Positions 1 through 9,604 of a stretch of DNA of 64,000 nucleotides are shown piece by piece. Each line of letters begins with the position of its first letter. Position 1 is the first letter of the stretch. Both the position numbers and the translations under genes were made by a program. Below the pieces are notes generated by a model. The model did no database searches. It had not been told where the DNA came from and was given only the letters and a program-made list of their open reading frames with translations. The stretch is from NCBI GenBank assembly GCA_900557195.1, contig USRT01000004.1, forward strand, positions 1 through 64,000, in the 5' to 3' direction. The stretch is from an uncultured Clostridium sp. GTDB taxonomy: Bacteria > Bacillota > Clostridia > TANB77 > CAG-508.

Positions 1-80
1 AAAATAATTTGTAATTTTTTTGCAAAAAGTGCGACACTTATTATTGCAATTTATAGAGAAAAATAAAGATATCAGTTTTG

Positions 81-110
81 TTGCGAACATAGTCTACCTT
101 ATGTTATAAT
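81..110 (+). promoter_or_regulatory. Likely sigma-A-type promoter of rsmE
   Basis: TTGCGA at 81-86 and TATAAT at 105-110 are separated by 18 bases and lie about 30 bases before the first gene. The -10 box is a perfect consensus and the -35 box is partial. Position and spacing fit a housekeeping promoter. This is inference from consensus only. The 80 bases upstream show no gene. Confidence 0.55.
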
Positions 111-141
111 GTAACAAATTACTAAAAAAGGAAGAAAAGAA

Positions 142-900
142 ATGCCAAAGTTTTTTGTAAAAGCTAGTCAAATCAAGAATAATAAAATAGAAATAATAAA
201 TGAAGATGTAAATCATATAGCAAATGTACTTAGATGTAAAATAAACGACAAATTAAATATATGTAACATAGATGATGGTAAGAATTATGAAACAAAAATA
301 GTACAAATAAATAAAGATACTGTATGCTTAGAAATTATAAAAAACATAGAATCAGAATCGGAGTCTAATATACATATAAATATTTTGCAAGGATTACCTA
401 AAGCAGATAAAATGGAACTTATTATACAGAAAAGTACAGAACTAGGAGCAAAAGAGATAACACCTGTTAATATGGAAAGGTGTGTTGTAAAAATAAATAA
501 TAAAGATGAACAAAAGAAAATAGATAGATGGCAAAAAATTGCAGAAGTAGCATCAAAACAAAGTGGTAGAAATATAATCCCAAAGATAAATAGCGTAATA
601 AAACTAAAAGATATAGAAAAAATATTAGCAGATTATGACTTAGTATTAGTAGCATATGAAAAAGAAGAAAATAATACTTTAAAACAAGAATTGTTAAGTT
701 TAAAAGAGAAAATGAAAGAAAAAAGTAATCTAAACATTGCAATATTAATTGGACCAGAAGGTGGTATATCAGAAAGTGAAATTGAATATTTAAAACAAAT
801 AGGAACCAAAATTATTACTCTAGGGAAAAGAATATTAAGAACAGAAACTGTAGCACTTGCTATGACAAGTATAATATTATATGAACTTGAAAATAATTAA
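142..900 (+). CDS. rsmE: 16S rRNA (uracil-1498-N3)-methyltransferase RsmE
   Basis: RsmE adds a methyl group to N3 of U1498 in 16S rRNA of assembled 30S subunits, using S-adenosylmethionine through a knotted SPOUT fold. The 252-residue length is usual for the family. Visible family motifs are LPKADKMELIIQKSTELG in the middle, the cofactor loop IGPEGGISESE near residue 210, and the C-terminal LRTETVALA segment that forms the knot. An AAGGAAG ribosome site precedes the ATG. The next gene starts 10 bases after its stop with its own GGAGAAG, so the two are probably co-transcribed. No anomalies and no in-frame CGG. Confidence 0.95.
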   Translation: MPKFFVKASQIKNNKIEIINEDVNHIANVLRCKINDKLNICNIDDGKNYETKIVQINKDTVCLEIIKNIESESESNIHINILQGLPKADKMELIIQKSTELGAKEITPVNMERCVVKINNKDEQKKIDRWQKIAEVASKQSGRNIIPKINSVIKLKDIEKILADYDLVLVAYEKEENNTLKQELLSLKEKMKEKSNLNIAILIGPEGGISESEIEYLKQIGTKIITLGKRILRTETVALAMTSIILYELENN

Positions 901-910
901 GGAGAAGATT

Positions 911-2110
911 ATGAATAGTATAGATGAAAAGAAAGTTAATAGTGAAAAAAATAAAGTGACTAAAAATAAAAGCTCAACTAAAATACTAGATGAGATAAAT
1001 AAAAATGGGAAACTAAAGGAAGTAAATGAAACAAAAAAAGATACAACATCTAAATTAGCTAAATCTGGAACTACTAAAAGTGTGAAAAGAGAGGAAAATA
1101 CTAAGAAAAAAACAACTACTACAAGAAATACAAACGACTCAAAAAATAAAACATCTAGTAAAAAAACAAACAATAATAAAGAAGATATAGATAAGGATAT
1201 TAAGACGAAAACTAAAAAAAATAGTAGCACTAAAAAAGAAGGTATTAGTAATACTAATAAAAGGGATACTAATGCTACTAAGAAGAAAAATGCCAGCAAT
1301 AGTAAGAAAGAAAAGATTAGCAATGTGAATAAAGAAAAAGAATCAGAAGAGACAAAATTAAAAGAAACTGAAAGTAATGTTAATAAGAAAACTACAAATA
1401 AGAGTAAAGATGTAAAAATAAAAGAAGAAGTTAACAAAACTAAAAAGGAAACAGAAAAAGCTGTACCTGAAAAAAAATCAAAAAAAATAGAAGAGAGTGA
1501 AGGTATAAAAACAAATCCTAAAAAAGCTAAAATAGATTCTAATAAATCAAATAAAAATTCTAAAAATGAAGAAAAACAAAATGACAACAAAGTGCAATTA
1601 CAAGAGAAAATAGAAATCATAAAAGATATAAAGAAAATAGGACAAGTATTAAAAGAAGAAAGAAAAAGAAAATTACCAGAAGATGTGCAAAAAAAGATTG
1701 TATCAAAAACAATAACTAATATAATAGTTGGAAGTATTATAACATTATATCTTATATTTATAATATTAGGATTTAAAAATATAGAAAAAGAAATATTTAT
1801 AACAGATTTAAAAGTATTTAGTGTATCAATACTTGTTATTTCTATAATATTGTTTGAAAATTCATATAAAAGAGAAAATAAATCACTTGCAATTTTTGGA
1901 ATAGAAATATTAATTTTAGCTATTATAAATATAGCCTTAATGTATGTAGATATAATGAATAATGAATTATTTATGATAACTACATTAACTATAACTATGG
2001 CATTTATTTTATATTATATAATTAAATCTATAATAGTATTTGTAAAAATGAGAAAATCATATTATAAACAAAATAGTGAGTTAAGTGAAATTATAGAAGA
2101 AGAGGTATAA
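911..2110 (+). CDS. Lys/Ser/Thr/Asn-rich protein with C-terminal membrane domain, function unknown
   Basis: This 399-residue protein is not recognised. Roughly residues 1-240 are low-complexity and extremely rich in Lys, Asn, Ser, Thr and Glu, so probably disordered and basic. The C-terminal part holds about four hydrophobic segments (starting near NIIVGSIITLYLIFIILG) and ends in an acidic tail. I chose ATG 911 because GGAGAAG lies just before it; an upstream in-frame start at 881 would overlap rsmE and lacks such a site. A basic disordered N-terminus on a membrane anchor could bind nucleic acid or wall polymer, but that is only a guess. The long minus-strand open frame opposite it is a shadow of the biased composition. 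Confidence 0.6.
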   Translation: MNSIDEKKVNSEKNKVTKNKSSTKILDEINKNGKLKEVNETKKDTTSKLAKSGTTKSVKREENTKKKTTTTRNTNDSKNKTSSKKTNNNKEDIDKDIKTKTKKNSSTKKEGISNTNKRDTNATKKKNASNSKKEKISNVNKEKESEETKLKETESNVNKKTTNKSKDVKIKEEVNKTKKETEKAVPEKKSKKIEESEGIKTNPKKAKIDSNKSNKNSKNEEKQNDNKVQLQEKIEIIKDIKKIGQVLKEERKRKLPEDVQKKIVSKTITNIIVGSIITLYLIFIILGFKNIEKEIFITDLKVFSVSILVISIILFENSYKRENKSLAIFGIEILILAIINIALMYVDIMNNELFMITTLTITMAFILYYIIKSIIVFVKMRKSYYKQNSELSEIIEEEV

Positions 2111-2116
2111 AATTTT

Positions 2117-2992
2117 ATGAAGAGTATGACGGGGTTTGGAAGAGCAAAGCAAATTATAAATGGAAGAGAATATAATATTGAAATTAAGTCTGTTAATCAT
2201 AAATATAATGATATTAATATAAAATTGCCAAGAAATATTAGTTATATCGAAGAAATGATTAGAAAACAAGTTTCAAATAAAATAGTAAGAGGTAAAATAG
2301 ATATATATATTACTTTTAATAATTTTAGTGTAGATGGAAAACTTGTTACAATTAATAAAGATTTAGCTAAATTATACATAAATCAGTTAAAAGAATTGGC
2401 AAGCGAGACAAAAATAAATGACAATATAGAAGTTATAGATGTTTGTAAATTTCCGGATATATTACAAATTCAAACAGACGAAGAAAATGAAGATTGTATA
2501 AAAGAAGAATTAAGTATGTGTCTGGAAGAAGCTATTCAGAATATGAATGATATGAAAATAAAAGAAGGAATAAAAATAAAAGAAGATTTAATCAAAAGAA
2601 TGGATAGAGTAGAAACAATGGTTACTAACATTTTTGAGTTTTCTACTGGACTTATTGAGGAATATGTAGTAAAATTGAAAGAAAGAATACAAGATTTATT
2701 ACATACTGACATAATAGATGAAACAAGAATTGCACAAGAAACTGTAATATATTCAGATAAATGTTCCATTGAAGAAGAATTAACAAGACTAAAAAGTCAT
2801 ATAAAGCAATTTAGAGATTTAATGGAATTAGACTTAGCTATAGGAAAAAAATTGGATTTTATTATTCAAGAAATGAACAGAGAGACAAATACAATAGGTT
2901 CTAAATCTGTAAAATTGGAAATAACTAATTTAGTAATTGATATTAAAACAGAATTAGAAAATATAAGGGAGCAAATACAAAATATTGAGTAA
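2117..2992 (+). CDS. yicC: YicC-family endoribonuclease/stress protein
   Basis: YicC-like proteins are hexameric RNA-binding endoribonucleases. The 291-residue protein begins with the hallmark MKSMTGFGRA and has the C-terminal family motif EMNRETNTIGSKS, followed by the DUF1732 helical end. Length is normal. It starts six bases after the preceding stop and is followed 22 bases later by remA, which is the classical Firmicute order yicC-remA-(gmk)-rpoZ-priA-def-fmt. gmk is missing from its usual place here. Function in Clostridia is not established beyond family knowledge. Confidence 0.93.
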   Translation: MKSMTGFGRAKQIINGREYNIEIKSVNHKYNDINIKLPRNISYIEEMIRKQVSNKIVRGKIDIYITFNNFSVDGKLVTINKDLAKLYINQLKELASETKINDNIEVIDVCKFPDILQIQTDEENEDCIKEELSMCLEEAIQNMNDMKIKEGIKIKEDLIKRMDRVETMVTNIFEFSTGLIEEYVVKLKERIQDLLHTDIIDETRIAQETVIYSDKCSIEEELTRLKSHIKQFRDLMELDLAIGKKLDFIIQEMNRETNTIGSKSVKLEITNLVIDIKTELENIREQIQNIE

Positions 2993-3014
2993 TATATGAA
3001 GGGATGTGTATGTT

Positions 3015-3266
3015 ATGCAATTAATTAATATTGGTTTTGGAAATATTGTTTCAGCAAATAGAATTATTTCTATTGTTAGCCCAGAGTCAGCACCAATAAA
3101 AAGAATTGTTCAAGATGCAAAAGATAGAGGTATGGCAGTAGATGCAACATATGGTAGAAGAACAAGAGCAGTTATCATTATGGATTCAGGTCATGTAATA
3201 CTTTCTGCAGTTCAACCAGAAACTGTTGCGGGAAGACTTGATAAAGATGACATAGTAGAAGAATAA
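3015..3266 (+). CDS. remA: RemA/DUF370 matrix regulator
   Basis: RemA is a small DNA-binding regulator that in Bacillus subtilis activates biofilm matrix and osmoprotection genes. The 83-residue protein matches the family closely: [40 protein letters not shown] and [19 protein letters not shown] 3015 is chosen because AAGGGA at 2999-3004 is then ten bases away; a GTG at 3006 would be too close to it. In Clostridia, which often lack the B. subtilis matrix operon, its regulon is unknown. The SipW-like cluster at 8-11 kb is a possible target, which is speculation. Confidence 0.92.
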   Translation: MQLINIGFGNIVSANRIISIVSPESAPIKRIVQDAKDRGMAVDATYGRRTRAVIIMDSGHVILSAVQPETVAGRLDKDDIVEE

Positions 3267-3386
3267 ACAATTTTTACTTTTTAATAAATTAAATTTGCCT
3301 ATAGATGTGTTAAAAAATTACAATCATTTTGGGCATTTGTATTTATATTTTTAAAGAAAAAATATAATAAAAGGAGGAATTTTAAA

Positions 3387-3581
3387 ATGATGGTAAAACC
3401 AACTGTTGGAGAATTATTAACAAAAGTAGATAATCGTTTTAGATTAGTTATAGCAACATCTAAAAGAGCAAGACAAATAGCTACAGGAAGCGAAGTTTTA
3501 ACAGATGCAGATGATGAATCACCAGTTACTTTAGCTGCAGATGAAATAGCAGAAGGAAAAATCGAAGTATCAAATGAATAA
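3387..3581 (+). CDS. rpoZ: DNA-directed RNA polymerase omega subunit
   Basis: Omega helps assemble RNA polymerase by clamping the beta-prime subunit. The 64-residue protein carries VGELLTKVDNRFRLVIATSKRARQI, the typical omega core, followed by the conserved region with VTLAADEIAEGKI. A strong AAGGAGG site lies nine bases before the ATG. It sits between remA and a P-loop kinase-like gene in the conserved yicC-to-fmt region. The gap to remA (3267-3386) shows no gene; it is where gmk would be expected. Confidence 0.93.
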   Translation: MMVKPTVGELLTKVDNRFRLVIATSKRARQIATGSEVLTDADDESPVTLAADEIAEGKIEVSNE

Positions 3582-3608
3582 ATTTATATATTATAAAAGA
3601 GGTAAAAA

Positions 3609-4167
3609 ATGAAAAGAAATATAATATCATTAGGTGGAGAACTAGCCAGTCGGAAAAGGTACAACTTCTATAATATTAGCAGAAGATTTAAATTATGGAA
3701 TCTATAGAAATGGAGAATATTTTAGGAAGCTTGCTAAAGAAATGAATATGGATGTAACAACATTTAATGAATATGTAAAAGAGCATCCAGAAATAGACAT
3801 TGAAATAGAGAAAAGTGCATCAGAATATGCAAAAATACACGATAACTTTATTATTGATGCAAGACTTGGATTTTATGCGGTTCCAGAATCTTTCAAAGTA
3901 TATTTAACCGTGGACATAAATGAAGCAGCAAAAAGAGCGTTTAATGATCCTAATAGAAAAAATACAGAAAATTTAGGATCTATAGAAGAACAAAAAGAAG
4001 ATATAATGAGAAGATATAAAATAGAGAATGAAAGATATTGGAATTTATATCATGTAAGAAAAGAAGATTTATCAAATTATGATTTGGTTATAGATACAAC
4101 AAACTTAACGCCAAAAGAAACAGCTGAAAAAATAAAAGAAGAATATATTAAATGGCAAAAAAAATAG
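3609..4167 (+). CDS. Cytidylate-kinase-like P-loop protein, CGG +1 shift at 3651
   Basis: The gene starts at ATG 3609 and reads MKRNIISLGGELAS up to an in-frame CGG at 3651-3653. In the zero frame it would stop soon after. Skipping the C gives GKGTTSIILAEDL and runs open to the stop at 4165, about 185 residues. This completes a Walker A motif (GGELASGKGTTS) typical of the cytidylate-kinase-like AAA family, and the following DARLGFY and FNDPNRK segments resemble nucleotide kinases of that group. The substrate is not known. It occupies the cluster from which guanylate kinase is absent, but I see no evidence that it replaces Gmk. The same break recurs in many genes here. Confidence 0.85.
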
Positions 4168-4199
4168 CAAGAAACATTTATTCTTGCTATTTCTTTTGT
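4164..4199 (+). terminator. Intrinsic terminator after kinase-like gene
   Basis: A ten-base perfect stem, ATAGCAAGAA (4164-4173) with TTCTTGCTAT (4181-4190), is followed by a T-rich tract. The stop codon of the preceding gene lies in the left arm. Confidence 0.8.
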
Positions 4200-4243
4200 T
4201 ATATAGTAATATATGAAGCAGATATATAAACAGGAGAAGATTT

Positions 4244-6493
4244 ATGATTGCAGAAATAATAATAAATAGTAATGTAAAAAATCTAAATAGAATTTTTGAT
4301 TATAATATACCATATGAGTTACAGGAAAAAGTAAAAATAGGTTCAAGAGTATTTGTAAGATTTGGAAATATAAAAAAATTAGAAGAGGGATTTGTTATTG
4401 GTATTAAAGAAAGTTCAGAATATAAAGTAAAAGATATAGAAAAAGTAGAAGAAAATGACTATATAGGAGGAGAAGAAATAGAACTTGCAAAATGGATGGC
4501 AAATAGATATTTTTGCAATATTTCAGACTGTATAAAATTAATGCTGCCACCAGGGACAACAACTAAAATAGTTACTAATAGAGTAAAAGAAAAGACATCA
4601 AGCTATGTAAATTTAATAAAAGAAGATTACGAGATTGAGGAAGATATATCTTTAAAAAAGATAAAATCTGATAAGCAAATTAGAATTTTGAGATTTTTGA
4701 TAGATAATGGTGAAACCCCTATAACAGAATTAGAATTATTTACAGATACAACAAGAAGTATAATAAAAACATTGGAAAAAAATGGTTATATAGAAATAAC
4801 CCAAAAACATGTTGAAAGAAATCCATTCATTCATAAAGTGATAGAAACTACACAAAATCTTAATTTAATAGATGAACAAAAAAAAGCATATGAAGAAGTT
4901 TGTGAAAGTATAGATATGTATGTTCATACAGAATTTTTACTGTTTGGTGTAACAGGTTCACGGAAAAACAGAAGTATATTTGCAACTAATTGAGAAAGTA
5001 CTAAATGAAGGTAAAAGCAGTATAATGCTTGTTCCAGAAATATCATTAACACCTCAAACTGTAGATAGATTTATAGCAAGATTTGGAGAAGATTTAATTG
5101 CAGTTTTACATAGCAAACTATCTGTTGGAGAAAGGTATGATCAGTGGCAAAAAATAAAAACTGGAAAAGCAAAAATTATAATAGGTGCTCGCTCTTGTAT
5201 ATTTGCACCTGTTAAAGAATTGGGATTAATAATTATAGATGAAGAACATGATTCATCATACAAATCCGAAATGACACCAAGATATAATGCAAAAGAAATA
5301 GCAAAGTTCTTAGCAAAAAGAAATAGAGTTCCTTTGTTATTAGGTAGTGCTACTCCAGATATTAATACATATTATAAAGCTATAAATAATCAAATAGTAT
5401 TACTTGAATTAACTAAAAGAGCCAATAATTCTGAATTACCACGGAGTAGAAATAGTAGATTTAAGACAAGAACTCGCAAATGGTAATAGAAGTATGATAA
5501 GTACTAAATTATATACAGAAATAGAGAAAAATTTAAAAGAAAAGAAACAAACTATATTATTTCTTAATAGAAGGGGATTTTCAACATTTATAATGTGTAG
5601 AGATTGTGGATATACTGCTAAATGTAAAAATTGTAATGTGACATTAACATATCATTATAAAGAAAATAAATTAAAATGTCATTATTGTGGATATGAAACT
5701 AAGACTTTGGCTAAGTGCCCAGAATGTAATAGTAATAATATTAGATATTTTGGAACAGGAACTCAAAAATTAGAAATGGAAATAAAAAAACTATTTCCAC
5801 AAGCAACAACAATAAGAATGGACGTAGATACAGTAACTAAGAAAAATTCACATGAGCAAATATTAAGTACTTTTAAAAATAATAATTTAGATATATTAAT
5901 AGGAACTCAGATGGTTGTAAAGGGACATCATTTTCCTAATGTTACATTAGTTGGTGTTATAGCAGCAGATAGTAATTTGAATTTAGATGATTATAGAGCA
6001 AGCGAAAAAACATTTCAAATACTTACACAAGTGGCTCGGAAGAGCTGGAAGGGAACAAGAAGGAAGAGTTATTATTCAAACATATAATCCAGATAACTTT
6101 AGTATTGAATATTCAAAGAAACAAGATTATAAGTTGTTTTATAATACAGAAATTATGTTAAGGAAAAGTTTGAAATATCCACCATTTTGTGATATAATAA
6201 TGATTGGTATCACAGGAGAAGAAGAACTAGAGGTTCAAAAAGTATCTAATATGTTATATGATTATTTAAAACAAAAGATATTAAAAGAAAATGTAAAAAT
6301 ATTATTATATAAACCTGTTCCATCACCAATTGAGAAAATAAAGAATAAGTATAGATGGAGAATAATAATTAAATGTAAATTTGGAGAGGATATAATAGTA
6401 CTAATAAATGAGGCATTAAACGAATTTAGTAAAATGAAAAAAAAGGATTCTTGTAAGGTGATTATAGACCTTAATCCTAATAATATGTTGTAA
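4244..6493 (+). CDS. priA: Primosomal replication restart helicase PriA, three CGG +1 shifts
   Basis: PriA is the 3'-5' DNA helicase that reloads the replisome at stalled forks. The zero frame is broken three times, each time at an in-frame CGG: C at 4961, 5442 and 6037. Skipping each C gives one 748-residue protein, the normal size. The first shift rebuilds the Walker A motif GVTGSGKTEVY, the third rebuilds VAGRAGRE of helicase motif VI. Between them are the DEEH box (IIIDEEHDSSYK), motif GSATPDI, and the zinc-binding cysteines CRDCGYTAKCKNC, CHYCGYE, KCPECNSN. Each zero-frame arm dies within a few dozen codons. Three independent breaks in one essential-type gene, all at CGG, argue strongly for recoding rather than decay. 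Confidence 0.92.
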
Positions 6494-6509
6494 TAAGGAG
6501 GTAAGATGG

Positions 6510-6983
6510 ATGGCAATTAGAAATATAAGAGAAGATGGAGATGAAATTTTAAGAAAAAAATCAAGAGAAGTTGAAAAAGTAGATGATAAAATACGAGAGA
6601 TTTTAAATGATATGGTTGAGACTATGCATAAATATAATGGTGTAGGTTTAGCAGGACCACAAATAGGGATATTAAAAAGATTGGTAGTAATTGATTTATA
6701 CGATGATAAAGGACCAATAAAATTAGTAAATCCTGAAATTATTAAAGAAAAGGGTGGCAAAGAAGTTGAAGAAGGCTGTTTAAGTTTTCCAAATAAATTT
6801 GCTAAAATTATTAGACCAGAAGAAGTTACTGTAAAAGCTTTAGATGAAAATGGAAAACAAATAAAAATATCTGCCAAAGGACTTTTAGCTCAAGCTTTAT
6901 CACATGAGATTGATCACTTAAATGGAATTTTATTTGTAGATAAAATAATACCAGGTACATTAGAAGTGATTAAACAAGAATGA
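6510..6983 (+). CDS. def: Peptide deformylase
   Basis: Removes the formyl group from the N-terminal methionine of new proteins. The 157-residue protein contains all three metal-site motifs: GVGLAGPQIG (near residue 45), EGCLSFP (near 90, cysteine metal ligand) and HEIDHLNG (near 132, two histidine ligands and the catalytic glutamate). An AAGGAGG site precedes it. It is followed 18 bases later by fmt, the functional partner that formylates initiator tRNA. No in-frame CGG. Confidence 0.96.
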   Translation: MAIRNIREDGDEILRKKSREVEKVDDKIREILNDMVETMHKYNGVGLAGPQIGILKRLVVIDLYDDKGPIKLVNPEIIKEKGGKEVEEGCLSFPNKFAKIIRPEEVTVKALDENGKQIKISAKGLLAQALSHEIDHLNGILFVDKIIPGTLEVIKQE

Positions 6984-7001
6984 TAGTAAAGGAGAAAAAG
7001 T

Positions 7002-7988
7002 ATGCTAAATATTGTGTTTATGGGGACTCCAGATTTTGCAAAAGAATCTCTAAAATGTTTATATGAACAAAATTATAATATAGTAGGAGTTGTAACTAAT
7101 CAGGATAAACCAAAAGGTAGAGGAATGAAAATGATGTTTTCACCTGTAAAAGAATATGCAATAGAGAAAAAACTAAAAATATACCAACCTTTAAAGGTAA
7201 GGAATAATGAAGAATTCTTGCAAGAAATAAAAAATTTAAAACCAGATATTATATGTGTAGTTGCATATGGAAAAATTTTACCAAAAGAAATACTAGAGAT
7301 TCCTAAATATGGTTGTATAAATGTTCATGCATCACTTTTACCAAAATATAGGGGAGCAGCACCAATACAATGGGCAGTAATAAATGGAGAAGAAGTAACA
7401 GGTATTACAACAATGTATATGGATGAAGGTATGGATACAGGAGATATGCTTTTGAAACAGGAAGTTAATATAGATGAAGATGAAACAACAGGAGAACTAT
7501 GGGATAGATTATCTGTTTTAGGAGGAAATCTATTAATAGATACTTTAAAACAAATAGAAGATGGTTCTATTGAAAGACAAAAGCAAGGAGAAGATTTTTC
7601 AGTAGCTCCAATGTTAAAAAAAGAAATTGCTAAAATTGATTGGGAAAATAAAACTGCAATACAAATAAAAAATCTTGTTAGAGGATTAAATCCAATAATG
7701 GGTGCATACACATATTTAGATGATAAAAAGCTAAAATTTTGGAAGGTACAAGTGATAACAGAAAAAGAATTATTAGAAGATTTTTCAGAACTAAAAGGAT
7801 ATATTTATAGATTAAGTAATATTACATATGGTACAGTAATATTATCAGATGCTAAAAAGGGATTAATTATAAGAGCAAAAGAAGGCTATATAAAAGTAAT
7901 AGAAATACAGGGAGAAAATGCAAAAAAAATGACGATAGGAGACTTTTTAAGAGGAAATAAAATCGAAATAGGTACTGTGTTACAGTAA
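7002..7988 (+). CDS. fmt: Methionyl-tRNA formyltransferase
   Basis: Formylates Met-tRNA(fMet) with 10-formyltetrahydrofolate. The 328-residue length is standard. It begins with NIVFMGTPDFA and carries the formyl-transfer motif HASLLPKYRGAAPIQWA, followed by GITTMYMDEGMDTGDML, with the C-terminal OB-like domain after about residue 205. The formate-tetrahydrofolate ligase encoded at 16.2 kb would feed its substrate. Part of the conserved priA-def-fmt run; GGAG site just upstream of ATG. Confidence 0.96.
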   Translation: MLNIVFMGTPDFAKESLKCLYEQNYNIVGVVTNQDKPKGRGMKMMFSPVKEYAIEKKLKIYQPLKVRNNEEFLQEIKNLKPDIICVVAYGKILPKEILEIPKYGCINVHASLLPKYRGAAPIQWAVINGEEVTGITTMYMDEGMDTGDMLLKQEVNIDEDETTGELWDRLSVLGGNLLIDTLKQIEDGSIERQKQGEDFSVAPMLKKEIAKIDWENKTAIQIKNLVRGLNPIMGAYTYLDDKKLKFWKVQVITEKELLEDFSELKGYIYRLSNITYGTVILSDAKKGLIIRAKEGYIKVIEIQGENAKKMTIGDFLRGNKIEIGTVLQ

Positions 7989-8094
7989 TGTTACAAAAAA
8001 ATTACAATTATGTTATATTTGCTATTTCATAATTGTTTTTTTTTGATAATATGATATTATATGTGTAATATATGAATATATGGGAGGTTTTTTT

Positions 8095-8610
8095 ATGAAA
8101 ACAAAAAACAAAAATCTATTATTAGTCATATTGTTAATTGCTGTTATAGGAATGGCAATAGGATATGCAGCATTATCTCAACAATTAGTTATAAATGGAA
8201 CAGCAAATATTACAACTGAGTGGGATGTACATATTAAAGGAATAACAGCATCAGCAAGTAATTCTACTACAGGTGCAAATGATAAAACATTACCAACATT
8301 TACAGCAACATCTGCAACTTTTGATGTAAATTTAGCGTATCCAGGTGCTACAGCAAGTTATACAGTTACAGTAGAAAATAGTGGGACAATTGCAGCTAAA
8401 TTAGAGGAAGTAACAGGTATAGAAACTGCAAATTCAGCAGAACCTACAGGAATTACATATAATATAGATGCTAAGGCAAATGATACATTAGCAGCAGGTA
8501 ATACAAAAGATTATATAGTTACGGTAACATGGGATTCAAGTGCAACACAGATACCAGAAAATAAAACTAAAACAGCAACAATTACATTAAATTATGTACA
8601 AGCTGATTAA
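8095..8610 (+). CDS. Small secreted protein with SipW-type signal peptide (TasA/camelysin-like)
   Basis: ATG 8095 is chosen because GGGAGG lies seven bases upstream. The 171-residue protein has a short basic start, a hydrophobic stretch (LLLVILLIAVIGMAIGYAAL) and then SQQLVINGTANI. The GYAALS...NGTANI pattern is the signature of proteins processed by SipW-type signal peptidases. The mature part is Thr/Ala/Asn-rich and beta-strand-like, with alternating polar and hydrophobic residues up to TITLNYVQ. A signal peptidase gene lies 1 kb downstream. It may be a fibre-forming or surface-coat protein by analogy with TasA; assembly is not shown by the sequence. Confidence 0.7.
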   Translation: MKTKNKNLLLVILLIAVIGMAIGYAALSQQLVINGTANITTEWDVHIKGITASASNSTTGANDKTLPTFTATSATFDVNLAYPGATASYTVTVENSGTIAAKLEEVTGIETANSAEPTGITYNIDAKANDTLAAGNTKDYIVTVTWDSSATQIPENKTKTATITLNYVQAD

Positions 8611-8631
8611 TATAAATATGTATAAACAAAT

Positions 8632-8662
8632 TAGCTAAGTATAACAACTTGGCTATTTTGTA
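8632..8662 (+). terminator. Intrinsic terminator after SipW-substrate gene
   Basis: TAGCTAAGT (8632-8640) pairs with ACTTGGCTA (8647-8655), one G-U pair, followed by TTTTGT. It would separate the abundant small secreted protein from the genes behind it. Confidence 0.65.
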
Positions 8663-8806
8663 TGTGTTATACAATAAATGTGATTGCTTTATGAAACTAT
8701 TATTGTAAAACAATTTTAATATTCTCACCAATATAAATAAAACCACTATTTTATATAAAGATATACTAAAAACGAAAATGGAACTTTTATTTTTAGGAGG
8801 TTAGGT

Positions 8807-9580
8807 ATGAGAGGAAAAAGACGTTCAAGAAATACTAGAGAATATATGGTATTAAGAAATAGTTCTATTTTTATATTTGTTATAATCTTTATTTTAGTTG
8901 GAACAGGATATGCATTATTAAATACTAAAATAGAAATACAAGGTAAAGCAACATTAATAGCAGATGATCCAAGTAAACCTGTTGAGCCAGGATTTAGTGT
9001 TGCTAGTTTAAAAACAATAAATAATTGGGGACAAGGTGGAATAGTGATTATAACTGTTACTAATAATGATAATGACTACGATGAGTGGGAATTTTGCTTT
9101 GAAGTACCTAAAGGAACAACAGATGTCATAGTTCATAATAATTCATATATATATGGATGTATATATACATTTGCAGAAAATAAAGTAACAATTAAGATGA
9201 ATAAAATAAATGAAGATGGAAGTACAAATTGGATGGCACCATGGGAAAAAGGTGCTAAAAAAGATATACAAATTCAATTTGCTTTTGACACAAGTATTGA
9301 TAATATAAGTTTAAAAAATGTTATATTAAATAATAAACTTATTACATCTGAATTAACAGAGACAGTAGAACTAACGCCAGAAAATCAAGAGTTAGAAACA
9401 AATGTAACAGAAGATGTAGTTAATACAAATGTAGTAGAAGAAACTGATAATGTGATAAATAATGTACAAAATGATGATTTGACAAATGATGTAGTTGAAA
9501 ATGTAGTACAAGAAGATAGTATTGAAGATATAGTAGAGCAAGATTCTACCAATTTAGTAAATCAAAATAATATAGAATAA
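8807..9580 (+). CDS. Second SipW-type secreted protein with acidic C-terminal tail
   Basis: 257 residues. The basic start (RGKRRSRNTREYM) precedes a hydrophobic segment ending in VGTGYALLNTKIEIQGKATL, again the GYALL...GKATL style of SipW substrates. The middle (about residues 65-170) with FSVASLKTINNWGQGG, DYDEWEFCFEVPKG and WMAPWEKG resembles the beta-sandwich pattern of family 2 carbohydrate-binding modules, but I would not assert carbohydrate binding. The last 60 residues are Asn/Val/Glu/Thr-rich repeats. AGGAGG precedes the ATG and the signal peptidase gene follows after 24 bases, so substrate and peptidase are probably co-transcribed. Confidence 0.65.
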   Translation: MRGKRRSRNTREYMVLRNSSIFIFVIIFILVGTGYALLNTKIEIQGKATLIADDPSKPVEPGFSVASLKTINNWGQGGIVIITVTNNDNDYDEWEFCFEVPKGTTDVIVHNNSYIYGCIYTFAENKVTIKMNKINEDGSTNWMAPWEKGAKKDIQIQFAFDTSIDNISLKNVILNNKLITSELTETVELTPENQELETNVTEDVVNTNVVEETDNVINNVQNDDLTNDVVENVVQEDSIEDIVEQDSTNLVNQNNIE

Positions 9581-9604
9581 AAATTAAGTATTATAGGAGA
9601 AATT

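Noticed and set aside
877..1620. Long minus-strand open frame opposite the Lys-rich gene
   Set aside because: It is a shadow of AAR-rich codons on the plus strand, giving Phe/Leu/Ser-rich nonsense without a ribosome site.
5980..6500. Separate downstream genes starting inside priA, pnp, xseA and others
   Set aside because: The open frames join exactly at CGG, the supposed internal starts lack ribosome sites, and motifs such as GSGKT and GRAGRE span the joint.
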